Origin: an uncultured Kiritimatiellota bacterium
GTDB lineage: Bacteria > Verrucomicrobiota > Kiritimatiellia > RFP12 > DVOR01
Direction of reading: 5' to 3'
Assembly: GCA_944389545.1 (NCBI GenBank)
Contig: CALXMT010000012.1
Location: 1 to 61,862, forward strand
DNA: 61,862 bases
The notes below the pieces were generated by a model, which saw nothing but the letters and a program-made list of their open reading frames with translations, had not been told where the DNA came from and searched no databases. The translations under genes were made by a program, and so were the position numbers. Positions 18,143-26,449 of the stretch are shown here, piece by piece. The stretch's first letter is position 1. Each line of letters begins with the position of its first letter.

Positions 18143-18152
18143 AAGTGACATC

Positions 18153-18215
18153 ATGAATCGTTACTTTAGCTTTGGCTTTTACTTTGGACCGCGCGCCGCT
18201 CGGCCCTCCCGGTGA
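18153..18215 (+). CDS. Phe/Tyr-rich attenuator leader peptide (20 aa)
   Basis: Twenty codons ATG to TGA: begins MNRYFSFGFYF and continues GPRAARPSR. Six of codons 4-11 are Phe or Tyr, and all four Phe codons are TTT although the surrounding genes use TTC almost exclusively. It lies between a strong promoter and an intrinsic terminator, upstream of DAHP synthase, the entry enzyme for Phe/Tyr synthesis: the classical layout of ribosome-mediated attenuation. A ribosome stalled at codons 9-11 would leave 18198-18205 free to pair with 18247-18254 (antiterminator); one that reaches the TGA would cover that segment and let the terminator form. No Shine-Dalgarno is seen, which fits the very short 5-prime UTR. 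What is inferred: actual translation and regulation. The peptide probably has no function beyond sensing charged tRNA(Phe)/tRNA(Tyr). Confidence 0.75.
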   Translation: MNRYFSFGFYFGPRAARPSR

Positions 18216-18254
18216 TTGCCCAGGCAAAGCAAAGGGATTTCCGAACGGCCGCGC
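18198..18254 (+). promoter_or_regulatory. Proposed antiterminator pairing
   Basis: GCTCGGCC (18198-18205, end of the leader peptide) can pair with GGCCGCGC (18247-18254, first arm of the terminator) at seven of eight positions. The two structures are mutually exclusive, as an attenuator requires. Confidence 0.55.
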
Positions 18255-18278
18255 TCCCCTCCAGGGTGTGCGGCTTTT
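18248..18278 (+). terminator. Attenuator terminator before DAHP synthase
   Basis: GCCGCGCTCCC, loop CTCCA, GGGTGTGCGGC: an 11-position stem with one U-U mismatch and one G-U, then TTTT. A further partial pairing of GAA with TTC flanks the base. It lies 33 bases after the leader stop and 21 bases before the DAHP synthase ATG, so it can only act as a conditional terminator. Confidence 0.75.
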
Positions 18279-18299
18279 CGTCAAAAAAGGAAGACTACG

Positions 18300-19325
18300 A
18301 TGATCATCATCATGAAACCCACGGCCACCCAGGCCGACGTGCAGACCATCTGCGACTGGATCACCTCGCTCCGATACCAGCCTCGCGTGACCACGGGCTC
18401 CGATCAGACCATCATCGCCTGCATCGGCAGCGAAATCAACCCGCAGACCGTCGAGCAGTTGGAAGCGCTCCCCACCGTCCAGGAAATCATTCACGTGAGC
18501 AAGAAATACAAGCTCGTCTCTCGCGACTTCAAGCACGAGGACACGATCGTCGACATCAAAGGCACCAAGATCGGCGGCGGGAACATCCCCGTCCTCGCCG
18601 GCCCCTGCGCCGTGGAGAGCTATGACCAGTTCCACGCCGTGGTGGCGGATCTGGTGGCGCTGGGCATCACCGTCATCCGCGCGATGGTCTACAAGCCCCG
18701 TACCTCGACCTACGACTTCCAGGGCCTGAAGGAAGAGGGCATCCGCGTCCTCCGCGAGGTGAAGCACGACTTCCCGCAGATCGCCTACATCACCGAGGTC
18801 CCCGGCCCCAACCAGCTCGAGGCCCTCATGGATGTGACTGACGTCTTCCAGGTGGGCGCGCGCAACTCTCAGAACTACGACCTGCTCGAGCGTCTGGGCA
18901 AGGCCGGCAAGCCCGTCATCCTCAAGCGCGGCATCGCCGGCACCGTTGAGGAGTGGCTGCAGAGCGCCGAGTACCTCATGGCCAACGGCTGCAAGGACGT
19001 CATCCTCTGCGAGCGCGGCATCCGCACCTACGAGACCATCACCCGCAACTGCCTGGACCTGGGTGCGCTGGCCGCCACCAAGCGTCTGACCCACCTGCCC
19101 ATCGTGGCCGACCCCTCGCACGGCGGCGGCAAGTTGGAGCTCGTGGTGCCTCTGTCCCGCGCCGCCCTCGGCGCCGGCTGCGACGGCCTCTTGGTCGAGA
19201 CCCATCCCGACCCGAAGCACGCCTTCTCCGACGCCGCCCAGCAGATCCCCTCCGCCCAGTTCGGCGAGTATCTCCAGGCCATCAAGCCCTGGCTTGACCT
19301 GGCCCAGGCCACGCGCCGCGCTTGA
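18300..19325 (+). CDS. aroF: 3-deoxy-7-phosphoheptulonate (DAHP) synthase, AroF type with N-terminal regulatory domain
   Basis: 341 residues. Condenses phosphoenolpyruvate and erythrose 4-phosphate, the first step of the shikimate pathway. The ATG at 18300 is preceded by AAGGAAG 6 bases away; a second ATG four codons later fits less well. Residues 1-75 form the ferredoxin-like/ACT-like regulatory domain of the Thermotoga-type enzyme, which in that family mediates feedback inhibition by Tyr or Phe. The catalytic barrel shows GPCAVES near 101, VYKPRTSTYDFQGL near 130-143 and DPSHGGGKLELV near 274, all standard for the KDO8P synthase/DAHP synthase type I-beta group. Transcription is probably controlled by the Phe/Tyr leader upstream. 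The gene ends in a palindrome with the TGA in its loop. About 260 bases of module repeats separate it from the pathway gene that follows. Confidence 0.95.
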   Translation: MIIIMKPTATQADVQTICDWITSLRYQPRVTTGSDQTIIACIGSEINPQTVEQLEALPTVQEIIHVSKKYKLVSRDFKHEDTIVDIKGTKIGGGNIPVLAGPCAVESYDQFHAVVADLVALGITVIRAMVYKPRTSTYDFQGLKEEGIRVLREVKHDFPQIAYITEVPGPNQLEALMDVTDVFQVGARNSQNYDLLERLGKAGKPVILKRGIAGTVEEWLQSAEYLMANGCKDVILCERGIRTYETITRNCLDLGALAATKRLTHLPIVADPSHGGGKLELVVPLSRAALGAGCDGLLVETHPDPKHAFSDAAQQIPSAQFGEYLQAIKPWLDLAQATRRA

Positions 19326-19351
19326 GCGCGGCGCGCGGAGCGCTCAAGCGC
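19312..19351. repeat. Gene-end palindromes at the DAHP synthase stop
   Basis: CGCGCCGCGC (19312-19321, last codons), loop TTGA containing the stop, and GCGCGGCGCG (19326-19335). The stop-containing word GCGCTTGAGCGC (19319-19330) then recurs inverted as GCGCTCAAGCGC at 19340-19351. There is no T tract, so it is not a standard terminator. Confidence 0.8.
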
Positions 19352-19589
19352 TCCGGCTGATTGGCTGATTGGCTGATTGGAACGCCCTGGCGGGCGACGG
19401 ATAACGTCCCCGCCACCACAATTGGCCAGTCGGCCTCTCCGGCTGATTGGCTGATTGGGATGCCCTGGCGGGCGACGGACGAAGTCTCGTCCATCCAGTC
19501 AGCCAATCGGCAAGACAGTTGAATCGTCGCCCGCTTTGCGGGCGTGTCTAATCAGCTAATCAGCTAATCAGCTTTCTATGGAGACGACC
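19326..19589. repeat. Short repeat gap between the aromatic genes
   Basis: After the gene-end palindromes come GATTGGCT octamers (19358-19379, 19443-19457 and TAATCAGC units at 19549-19572) alternating with CGCCC/GGGCG hairpins (about 19382-19397, 19461-19476, 19527-19544). No gene. Confidence 0.8.
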
Positions 19590-21005
19590 ATGACGCTCTA
19601 TTATCTCGGTCCCGAGGAAACCTTCTCTCACCGCGCCGCCACCCGCATGGCCAAGCCCGGCGAGACCCTCACCCCTTGCGCCGACTTCCGTGAGGTCTTC
19701 CGCAAGACCGCCGCCGACCCGGATGCCGCCGCCGTCGTCCCCTTCGAGAACACCACCCAGGGCAACGTGACCGAGGTGATGGACCTGTTGGCCGCCACGC
19801 CCACGTTGCGGGCCGTCGCCTGCCGCGCCGTCCCCGTCCACCAGCACCTCCTCTCCAAGGACCTCACCACGCCCATCACGCGGATCCTCTCCAAGGCCGA
19901 GGCCCTCGCCCAGTGCCGCGCCACCCTCGCGCGCATCTATCCCGGCATCCCGCTGGTGCCCGTCTCCTCCACGGCCGAGGCCGCCCGCCTGGCCGCCTGC
20001 GACCCCGTCTCCGCGGCCGTCGCCGGCGAGACCACCGCCAAGCGCTACGGCCTCGTCCTCCGCCGCCCCGACGTGCAGGACGCCACCGGCAACACCACGC
20101 GTTTCTTCCGCCTGGAGACCCACCGCCCCGAAGACGCCCACGGCGGCCCCGCCGACCTGCCCCCCACCCACGCCCTCCTTTACGCCACCATCGACGACCG
20201 CCCCGGCTCCCTCCTCGAGCTCCTCACCCCCCTGCGCGGCATCGACCTCACCCTCATCCAGTCCCGCCCCATCCCCGGTGAGAAGTGGAAATACGCCTTC
20301 TTCCTGGAGCTCCTCATCGGCGCCAGCAGCCAGCCCCTCGCCGCCGTCCTCGGCGCCCTCAAAGGCGTCGCCCGCGAGGTCCGTCTCCTCGGCTCCTATT
20401 CCATCACCACCCAGTCCACCGTCCCCGACGACGCCGGCACCACGGCCCTCTCCTCCCTCCGCGCCATGATCGCGGACATCGATTCCTCGCTCCTCACCGC
20501 CTTCGCCGCGCGCTCCCGTTTCCGTCTCAACCCTGGCCTCTACGCCCACGCCGAGGCCATCGACATCGACACCCTCGCCAAGGCCTTCGCCCACGGCGAC
20601 GCCACCGCGCAGACCCGCGCCCTCCGCCGCTTCTACCTCACCACCGTCGTCCCCTATCTCGCCCTCCCCGGCGACGACCCCGAGCCTCGCGAGGCCCTCC
20701 ACGCCGACTCCGACGCCATCGCCGCCCTCGCGCGCCGTTTCCGTTTCGCCGCCCGCATCATCGCCCGCAAACGCGTCGAGCAGGCCCCGTCCCTCCGCGC
20801 CGCCGCCGAGACCGGCGACCCGGCCAAGGTCGAGGCCGCTCTCCTCAACGAAGCCGTCGAGCAACGTGTCCTCGAGCGTGCCCAGACCTACGCCCTCCGT
20901 GAGGGCCTCACCGAGCAGCACGCCAAGCAACTCTCCTGGCTCTACCGCGACTATCTCCTCCCGGTCTCCCGTCTCATCCAGGTCCACCTTGTCCTCGACC
21001 AGTAG
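19590..21005 (+). CDS. pheA: Prephenate dehydratase - ACT - chorismate mutase fusion
   Basis: 471 residues. The ATG at 19590 is preferred over that at 19578 because GGAG sits 6 bases before it and the product then starts MTLYYLGPEETFSHRAA, as dehydratases do. Residues 1-178 are the dehydratase (prephenate to phenylpyruvate), with the family motif TTRFF near 170-174. Residues about 192-270 are an ACT domain (DRPGSLLELL; QSRPIPGEKWKYAFFLEL, the ESRP-like Phe-binding region). From about residue 290 comes a helical domain with LRAMIADIDSSLL and RSRFRLNPGLY, resembling chorismate mutase of the longer eukaryotic-like AroQ type rather than the 90-residue E. coli domain; that assignment is less certain. 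Domain order is the reverse of E. coli PheA (mutase first). The last two codons and stop form one arm of a 16-bp palindrome. Confidence 0.88.
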   Translation: MTLYYLGPEETFSHRAATRMAKPGETLTPCADFREVFRKTAADPDAAAVVPFENTTQGNVTEVMDLLAATPTLRAVACRAVPVHQHLLSKDLTTPITRILSKAEALAQCRATLARIYPGIPLVPVSSTAEAARLAACDPVSAAVAGETTAKRYGLVLRRPDVQDATGNTTRFFRLETHRPEDAHGGPADLPPTHALLYATIDDRPGSLLELLTPLRGIDLTLIQSRPIPGEKWKYAFFLELLIGASSQPLAAVLGALKGVAREVRLLGSYSITTQSTVPDDAGTTALSSLRAMIADIDSSLLTAFAARSRFRLNPGLYAHAEAIDIDTLAKAFAHGDATAQTRALRRFYLTTVVPYLALPGDDPEPREALHADSDAIAALARRFRFAARIIARKRVEQAPSLRAAAETGDPAKVEAALLNEAVEQRVLERAQTYALREGLTEQHAKQLSWLYRDYLLPVSRLIQVHLVLDQ

Positions 21006-21031
21006 GCGCTCCGGGGGAGCGCCTACTGGTC
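20997..21031. repeat. 16-bp gene-end palindrome at the pheA stop
   Basis: GACCAGTAGGCGCTCC (20997-21012) includes the last two codons and the TAG stop; after loop GGG the exact reverse complement follows (21016-21031). All 16 positions pair. GATTGGCT octamers follow rather than a T tract. Confidence 0.9.
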
Positions 21032-21640
21032 GGCTGATTGGCTGATTAGCTGATTGGCTGATTGGAGCGCCCCTGCGGGGCGACGGGCGGGGCAATGGGC
21101 AGAGGTGGAAGGTTTGGCCCTTTGGGCCTGCACGCTCTGTTCTCCGTTCTCCGGGGCGCAAAGCGCCCCTTCCCTGCACCCCCGGCACGTCTGCGACGTG
21201 CCAATAAGCACGCCCCACAGGAGATTCAGGAGATGCAGGAGATTCAGGAGCGCCCCTACGGGCGAAGGTGAAAACGTTGTGCAGGGCGCTTCTCTGGAGT
21301 ACCTATCTGGCAGTCTTCGTGAACCTTCGTGGTCCTTCGTGTCCTTCGTGTTTTTCTCAAAACTTTTCACATCTGCCTATCGCCTCGCCCGTCGCGCGCT
21401 TGTCGCGCGTTCTGTTCTCCGTGGCCGTGGAAGGTTTGGCCCTTTGGGCCTGCACGCTCTGTTCTCCGTTCTCCGTTCTCTGGGGCGGCATCAGCCGCCC
21501 CTTGGTCCTTTGTGTTCTTTGTGATAGCCCCGCAGGGCAAACCTTCCACGCTACTCTAGTGACGAAATCCGGCGGCGGCAGAATAATGCTTGCATGGGGG
21601 AGGAAAATGGGGCATACTGAAGGGAACGAAAGGATTGGGT
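21006..21640. repeat. Intergenic repeat mosaic before the sulfatase
   Basis: GATTGGCT octamers (21034-21065), CGCCCC hairpin, reversed GTGCA hairpin (about 21104-21138, stem GGCCC/GGGCC), GGGGCGC/GCGCCCC, GGCACGTC/GACGTGCC, ATCTCCTG-type repeats inverted (21220-21252), CTTCGTGTC tandem (21313-21356), a second reversed composite unit (21395-21500) and CAGCCCCGCAGGGCAAACC-like sequence. No gene; CATACT at 21613-21618 may be a -10 box. Confidence 0.75.
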
Positions 21641-23470
21641 ATGGTTTCACGCAGAGCGTTTCTTGGATTGTTGGGCGCAGGGGTTGGGGCGATGGCCGCC
21701 GGGCCGGCGCAGGCCGCGCAGACGGCGCAGGGCAAGGGCAAGCGTCCGAACATCGTCCTCTTCATGGTCGACGACATGGGGTGGCAGGACACCTCCGTGC
21801 CTTTCTATTACGAAGACGGCAAGGCGGTGCGCACGCGGCTGAACAAGCGCTACGCCACGCGCACGCCCAACATGGAGCGTCTGGCCAAGCAGGGCATGCT
21901 CTTCACCGACGCCTACGCCTGCGCGGTCTGCTCCCCCACGCGCTGTTCGCTGATGAGCGGCATGAACGCCGCCCGCCACCGCGTCACCGACTGGACGCTG
22001 GGCGTGGATCAGCAGAGCCGTTTCGGCGCGCACGGCGAGGGGCTCTATCCGCCCCGTTGGTCGGCCAACGGCCTTCAGCCGCCCGGCACCCAGGCCAAGG
22101 GCGTCTGCCAGCCGCCGTGGCGCACGGGGGCGGACGGCAAGTTCTATCAGCCGGCCCTGGACGCGCCCGGCGGGAACGCCTACGACCTCAAGATGCCCTT
22201 CACCAACGCGCTCACCTTCCCGCAACTCTTGCAGGACGCGGGCTATCACACCATCCATGTGGGCAAGGCGCACTGGGGCAGTGGCTCGGGACAGTACAAT
22301 CAGCAGGACTCCAAGGCCCCCACCACGCCCGGCGCAGACCCGCGCCGTTTCGGCTTCGACGTGAACATCGCCGGCTGTGAGGTCGGCGGGCCCAAGAACT
22401 ACCGCGGCGACGCGCACTACGGCAACAAGGGTTACTCCCAGTTCGCCACGCCCGGCCTCGACGAGAACGGTTACTACCAGGACAACGTCTTCCTCACCGA
22501 CGCCCTCACCGACATGGCCCTGCGCGAACTCGAGCGTTCCCACGCCGCCGCTCCCGACCGCCCCTTCTACCTCTATATGGCGCACTACGCCATCCATTCG
22601 CCCCTCGACAACGGCCGCGCCTGGGACGCCTCGCGCTCCGACGACCCCAACGTGGCGAAGGACGCGCGCAACCCCAACCCCAACGATGGCCTGAAGTGGG
22701 ACCCCATGGAGCGCAACTACTCCACCCTCATCCAGGGCATGGACGACTCGCTGGGCAAACTGCTCGACAAGCTCGACGCCTTGGGCGAGACCGAGAACAC
22801 CCTCTTCATCTTCATGGCCGACAACGGCGGGCTCTCCATCTCCGGCCGCCTCAAGGCCGCCAACGCCCCCGCCCGCGCCGGCAAGGGCTCCTGCTACGAG
22901 GGCGGCACCCGCGAGCCCCTCATCGTCCGCTGGCCCGGCAAGATCCGCCCCGGCGCCGTCTGCCACGAGCCCGTCATCATCGAGGACTTCTACCCCACCA
23001 TCCTCCACGCCGCGGGCGTCCCTCCGCCCAAGGCCCTCGCCGTCACCCCCGCCGGCGTCCACGACGACGGCCCCCTCCGCCAAGTGCTCGACGGCGAGAC
23101 CTTCCTGCCCGTCCTCCTCGGCCGCCGCGCCACCGTCCGCGCAGACGGCGCCGACCGCCCGCTCCTCTGGCACTATCCCAACTTCTGGGGCGAGGGCATC
23201 CCCGGCCCCGAATACCACTTCTACACCACCCTCCGCCTGGGCCGCTGGAAGCTCATCTACCAGCACCCCGACCAATCCTTCGAGCTCTACGACCTGCGCA
23301 CCGACATCGGCGAACGCCGCAACCTCGCCGACCAACGGCCCGGTCTGGTGGACAAACTCCGCAAGGAGATGGCCCGCCTCCTCCGCGAGCGGGGCGCCCA
23401 GATGCCGCGTATCGGCAGTCCCGACGGCAAGCCCGTCCCCTTCCCTGACGAGGTCGTCCTCGCCCGCTGA
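21641..23470 (+). CDS. Tat-exported sulfatase
   Basis: 609 residues. The ATG at 21641 follows AAAGGA and puts a twin-arginine signal at the N-terminus (SRRAFLGLLGAG, with cleavage expected near AQA, residue 26). This is a type I (formylglycine) sulfatase, hydrolysing sulfate esters, probably of host or plant sulfated glycans. Visible motifs: NIVLFMVDDMGWQD with the metal Asp pair at 44-45; CSPTR with Cys97 as the residue converted to formylglycine; ADNGG near 395 as the second metal site. Length is typical. The maturase (anaerobic anSME or FGE) is not in the window. Its TGA overlaps the next ATG by one base, so the SEDS protein downstream is translationally coupled. Substrate cannot be told from sequence alone. 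Confidence 0.93.
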   Translation: MVSRRAFLGLLGAGVGAMAAGPAQAAQTAQGKGKRPNIVLFMVDDMGWQDTSVPFYYEDGKAVRTRLNKRYATRTPNMERLAKQGMLFTDAYACAVCSPTRCSLMSGMNAARHRVTDWTLGVDQQSRFGAHGEGLYPPRWSANGLQPPGTQAKGVCQPPWRTGADGKFYQPALDAPGGNAYDLKMPFTNALTFPQLLQDAGYHTIHVGKAHWGSGSGQYNQQDSKAPTTPGADPRRFGFDVNIAGCEVGGPKNYRGDAHYGNKGYSQFATPGLDENGYYQDNVFLTDALTDMALRELERSHAAAPDRPFYLYMAHYAIHSPLDNGRAWDASRSDDPNVAKDARNPNPNDGLKWDPMERNYSTLIQGMDDSLGKLLDKLDALGETENTLFIFMADNGGLSISGRLKAANAPARAGKGSCYEGGTREPLIVRWPGKIRPGAVCHEPVIIEDFYPTILHAAGVPPPKALAVTPAGVHDDGPLRQVLDGETFLPVLLGRRATVRADGADRPLLWHYPNFWGEGIPGPEYHFYTTLRLGRWKLIYQHPDQSFELYDLRTDIGERRNLADQRPGLVDKLRKEMARLLRERGAQMPRIGSPDGKPVPFPDEVVLAR

Positions 23471-24795
23471 TGGCCGCCCCGCGCAAACGCAAACCCGCCC
23501 CGGTCAAGCGGCGCCGACGCTCCGACGCACCGGCCAAGCCCGCACGCGGCAAATCCGGACGTGACGCCGGCGGCGCCGGCGGGGGCGGGGTCTTCCTGTT
23601 GTCCGTCGCCGGGGTCCTCGCCGCCGCCTTTCCCATCCTGCGCGACGGCGCCTTCCTGGGGCCCTTCGTGCTGTGGGGCGCGGCCACCGCGCTCGCTTGG
23701 TGGTGGAGCCGACCGCCCCGTTTCACCGGCGACCGCGTCCTCGTCGCCCTCACCTGCCTCTTGCTGGGGCTGGGCGTCGCGATGCAGGCGCGGCTGGGCA
23801 CGTGGGCGGAGAGTTGGGGGGCGTGGCGGGCCTACGCGCCGCTCCTCGCCGGTCTGGCGGTCTTTCTGGGGTGTCTGCGTTGGCTCACGCCCGGGGCGTT
23901 GACCCGCGCCCTGCCGCCGTTGCGCTGGGTGCTGTGGCTCTTGGCCGTGGGCGTCATCGCCGTGCTCTTCTGCTTTGGCCGGCCCTACCGCGGCGGACTC
24001 TTCCTGCCCGGGCAGATCAACCCCACCGAGTTGGCTAAGGTCGCCCTCGTGGCCTTTGCCGCCGCGTGGCTCCCGCGCCATGCCGAGGGCCTCTCGCGGA
24101 CGCTCTGCGGCGTGCCCTTCCCGCCGTTGCGCGATGCCGCCGCGCTCGCCTTCGCGTGGGGTGTGCCGCTCGTGGGCGCCGTGCTCGTGCGCGACCTGGG
24201 GCTGGCCCTCATCCTCTGCGTCACCGCCTGCTTCCTGCTCACCGCGCTCACGCGCCGTCCCGCCTGGCTCGTCTTCGGCCTCGCCGCCGCCGTCACCGCC
24301 GCCTATCTCCTGCACGGCGTCAGCGACCACACCGCCACCCGTTTCGACGTCTGGCTCGACCCCTTCGTCGACCCCATCGGCAAGGGTTGGCAGATCGGCC
24401 AGGCCCTCAGCGCGCAATACGCCGGCGGTCTCTGGGGCGTGGGCGTGGGCCAAGGCCTACCCGAGACCGTCCCCATCGTCGCCAACGACTTTGTCTACGC
24501 CGCCGTCGCCGAGGAGTGGGGCCTCATCGGCTGCGGACTTCTGCTCTTGCTCTACTGGCTGTGGCTTCTCCGTCTCGCCCGCGTGGGCGCCGACGCCCAG
24601 AGCCCCGTGCTCGGACTGCTCGGGTCCGGCGCCGCCGCCCTCCTCGGCACGCAGATCCTCCTCAACATCGCCGGCGTCACCAAGGCCCTCCCCATGACCG
24701 GCATCACCCTCCCGCTCCTCTCGCAAGGCGGCTTCTCCCTCCTCTCCGTCCTCCTCCTCCTCGGCCTCGCCGTCGCCGCCTCAAAGGGGCGCTAG
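23470..24795 (+). CDS. SEDS-family peptidoglycan polymerase (FtsW/RodA-like)
   Basis: 441 residues. Begins at the ATG overlapping the sulfatase stop (TGATG). A basic, Gly-rich cytoplasmic N-terminus of about 38 residues is followed by roughly ten hydrophobic segments. Family signatures: GQINPTELAKVA near 179-190, VRDLGLALIL near 239-248 containing the catalytic-type Asp, VANDFVYAAVAEEWGLIG near 337-354, and GVTKALPMTGITLPLLSQGG near 401-420, the strongest SEDS hallmark. The family polymerises lipid II into glycan strands with a class B penicillin-binding protein, which is not next to this gene. FtsW and RodA cannot be separated here; coupling to a sulfatase is unusual and may be chance. The stop borders a hairpin. 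Confidence 0.9.
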   Translation: MAAPRKRKPAPVKRRRRSDAPAKPARGKSGRDAGGAGGGGVFLLSVAGVLAAAFPILRDGAFLGPFVLWGAATALAWWWSRPPRFTGDRVLVALTCLLLGLGVAMQARLGTWAESWGAWRAYAPLLAGLAVFLGCLRWLTPGALTRALPPLRWVLWLLAVGVIAVLFCFGRPYRGGLFLPGQINPTELAKVALVAFAAAWLPRHAEGLSRTLCGVPFPPLRDAAALAFAWGVPLVGAVLVRDLGLALILCVTACFLLTALTRRPAWLVFGLAAAVTAAYLLHGVSDHTATRFDVWLDPFVDPIGKGWQIGQALSAQYAGGLWGVGVGQGLPETVPIVANDFVYAAVAEEWGLIGCGLLLLLYWLWLLRLARVGADAQSPVLGLLGSGAAALLGTQILLNIAGVTKALPMTGITLPLLSQGGFSLLSVLLLLGLAVAASKGR

Positions 24796-24812
24796 GGCGG
24801 CTGCGCCGCCCT
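24794..24812. repeat. 8-bp hairpin starting in the SEDS gene stop codon
   Basis: AGGGCGGC, loop TGC, GCCGCCCT. The first two bases are the AG of the TAG stop. GGAGAACGGAGAACAGAG heptamers follow directly, so this is the terminal hairpin of a composite unit abutting the gene. Confidence 0.7.
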
Positions 24813-25741
24813 GGAGAACGGAGAACAGAGAACGGAGAACAGAAGCGCCCCTGCGGGGCGACCGGCGAAGCCGTAATCCAGTCGGCGTCAGCCGCCGTCC
24901 TATAGGTCCTATTCGTCCTATTCGTCCTACCGCGTCGCCTGAAACAACCAAAGAAACCGCCGATTACGCAGATTAAAGCCGATTAGGGGCCGGCTCCCGC
25001 CGTCAGGACGATCAAGGGAACCGCAGATTGCGCAGATTTGGAGCAGATTAAGGGCGTGCTAGCGCACGCAGGACTGCCAGAGTGATTGAAAAATAACAAA
25101 GGACACGAAGGGGATTGGATAATTGGGGGCTTGGAAGATGTGGGGCGCTGCCCCACGCCCCGGCAGGGGAGGGGCGCCGTTGGCGCCCCGGAGAACAGAG
25201 AACGGAGAACAGAGAACGGAGCGCCCCTGTGGGCGACAAAGAAATCGCTGAGCAAAGAAGCCAAGCCTCCAAGCCTCCAAACTTCCAAGCTTCCAATTGC
25301 CCCTGCTCCCCCGGCACGTCTGCGACGTGCCAACTAGCACGATGGAATAACGCTGAAGAAAGCCAAGCCTCCAAGCCTCTAAACTTCCAAGCTTCCACTT
25401 GCCCCTGCACCCCCGGCACGTCTGCGACGTGCCAAAGGACGACGCGGTAGGACATATAGGACGTATAGGACATATAGGACGGCGGCTGACGCCGCTTGGA
25501 CAACGGCTTGTCCGTCGCGCGTTTACGCGCGCTCCTGTATCTCCTGTATCTCCTGAATCTCCTGTACGGCCTTTGAGGCTTTCTGCGAAGCCACAGAAAC
25601 GCAAGGGATGGGCACGGTAGTGAGGCCCGCAGGGCTGAACGGTGAAGTGCCCAGGCCCTTGCGTTCCTTCGTGTCTTCGTGGAAAAGGGCCTGGCGCCCC
25701 GTCAAAAAAGGTTCTGGCCGGCGGCGGGGTAGAGGGCAGAC
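24796..25741. repeat. Intergenic repeat mosaic before the NYN gene
   Basis: Hairpin, heptamers and CGCCCC hairpin (24794-24862); CCTATTCGTC-type tandem; CCGATTACGC-type tract; hairpin GCGTGC/TAGC/GCACGC (25054-25069); GGGGCGCC heptamer unit; two CTTCCAAG tandems each followed by GGCACGTC/GACGTGCC (25315-25333 and 25415-25433); AGGACATAT tandem; GCGCGTTTACGCGC hairpin; ATCTCCTG tandem; and the first copy of the 32-bp direct repeat (25704-25735). No gene. Confidence 0.75.
25704..25735. repeat. 32-bp direct repeat, distal copy
   Basis: Matches 26483-26514 at 31 of 32 positions. In the other copy this sequence is the last ten codons and stop of the SDR gene (minus strand LYPAAGQNLF). The two copies bracket the NYN gene and its promoter. 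Confidence 0.85.
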
Positions 25742-26368
25742 TTACCAGTGTGGAGGCTTGCGTACGGCTCGACCGTGCATGGTCTGACATGGATTGGGCA
25801 ACTGACAAACACGTGGCAAAGTTCTCCAAATGCGAGTATAGGCGGAAGCTGCGGTTTGTAGGGCTTTACAGTCGCGTGTCTGGGGATTGAAGACCAGAAC
25901 TTCAAATCCGAGGGCTCTCACGCATTTGACCGGGGTTGCGAGATCGGAGTCTCCGCTGACGAGAATAAATGTTTCCGCTTTGTGTTCGTAAGCATCCGCA
26001 AGCATACCACAAGCGATATTGACATCAGTCCCCTTTTCTTCCGCTTTGAGGACTTGGACGAAAGGAGGAGGAGGGTTCGCGTTGGGCATTGTTTTGGTGG
26101 AAAGAAGATAGAAGCCTTCCTCAATGGAGAGACGGGGCTCTTTTCCTGCGAGCGCCTCGAGATAGGCCGCTTGGCTTGCCATTCCGTGTGGATCGTTTGG
26201 ATTTGGCTTGATTCTAGCGGTGAAATAACGGATTTGGCGGACTTCTCGTTGACGTCCGGCGAGTCGGTCGGCGAAGGCTCCTAAATCAAGCCAGCGCCAA
26301 GGGGTATTTCTTAGAAGGCCATAGTAAAGATTAAAGCCGTCAACATAAACAATGGTTGGCTTGAGCAT
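25742..26368 (-). CDS. NYN-domain (LabA/DUF88-like) putative RNase
   Basis: 208 residues. The ATG at 26368 is preceded by AAGGAAC at 5 bases. The NYN fold is a PIN-like nuclease fold; visible acidic residues are Asp in VYVDGFNLYYG near 9, Asp in KGTDVNIACGMLADAY near 114 and the pair in SGDSDLATPVK near 139-141, the usual metal-binding set. The likely role is metal-dependent RNA cleavage, but members also act in regulation and defence. The gene lies between 32-bp direct repeats, one being the 3-prime end of the neighbouring SDR gene, so it looks like an inserted cassette. A perfect intrinsic terminator stands between its promoter and its RBS. No integrase or transposase accompanies it. Confidence 0.82.
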   Translation of the reverse strand: MLKPTIVYVDGFNLYYGLLRNTPWRWLDLGAFADRLAGRQREVRQIRYFTARIKPNPNDPHGMASQAAYLEALAGKEPRLSIEEGFYLLSTKTMPNANPPPPFVQVLKAEEKGTDVNIACGMLADAYEHKAETFILVSGDSDLATPVKCVRALGFEVLVFNPQTRDCKALQTAASAYTRIWRTLPRVCQLPNPCQTMHGRAVRKPPHW

Positions 26369-26380
26369 GGCACGTTCCTT

Positions 26381-26408
26381 AAAAAAAGAGCCGCCACAGG
26401 GGCGGCTC
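26381..26408 (-). terminator. Intrinsic terminator in the NYN gene 5-prime UTR
   Basis: On the minus strand GAGCCGCC, loop CCTGT, GGCGGCTC, then T7; the AAGGAAC RBS and ATG follow at once. All eight pairs match. It may end transcripts from the SDR gene, but a promoter also lies between that gene and it, so it could act as an attenuator. Confidence 0.85.
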
Positions 26409-26449
26409 GACCCGTTTCGCCTTGACTACTCCGGTGGATTACGGCACAA

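Noticed and set aside
26369-26449. A known riboswitch class in the NYN gene leader
   Set aside because: Compared from memory with ZTP, fluoride, preQ1, guanidine and SAM consensus features; none fits.
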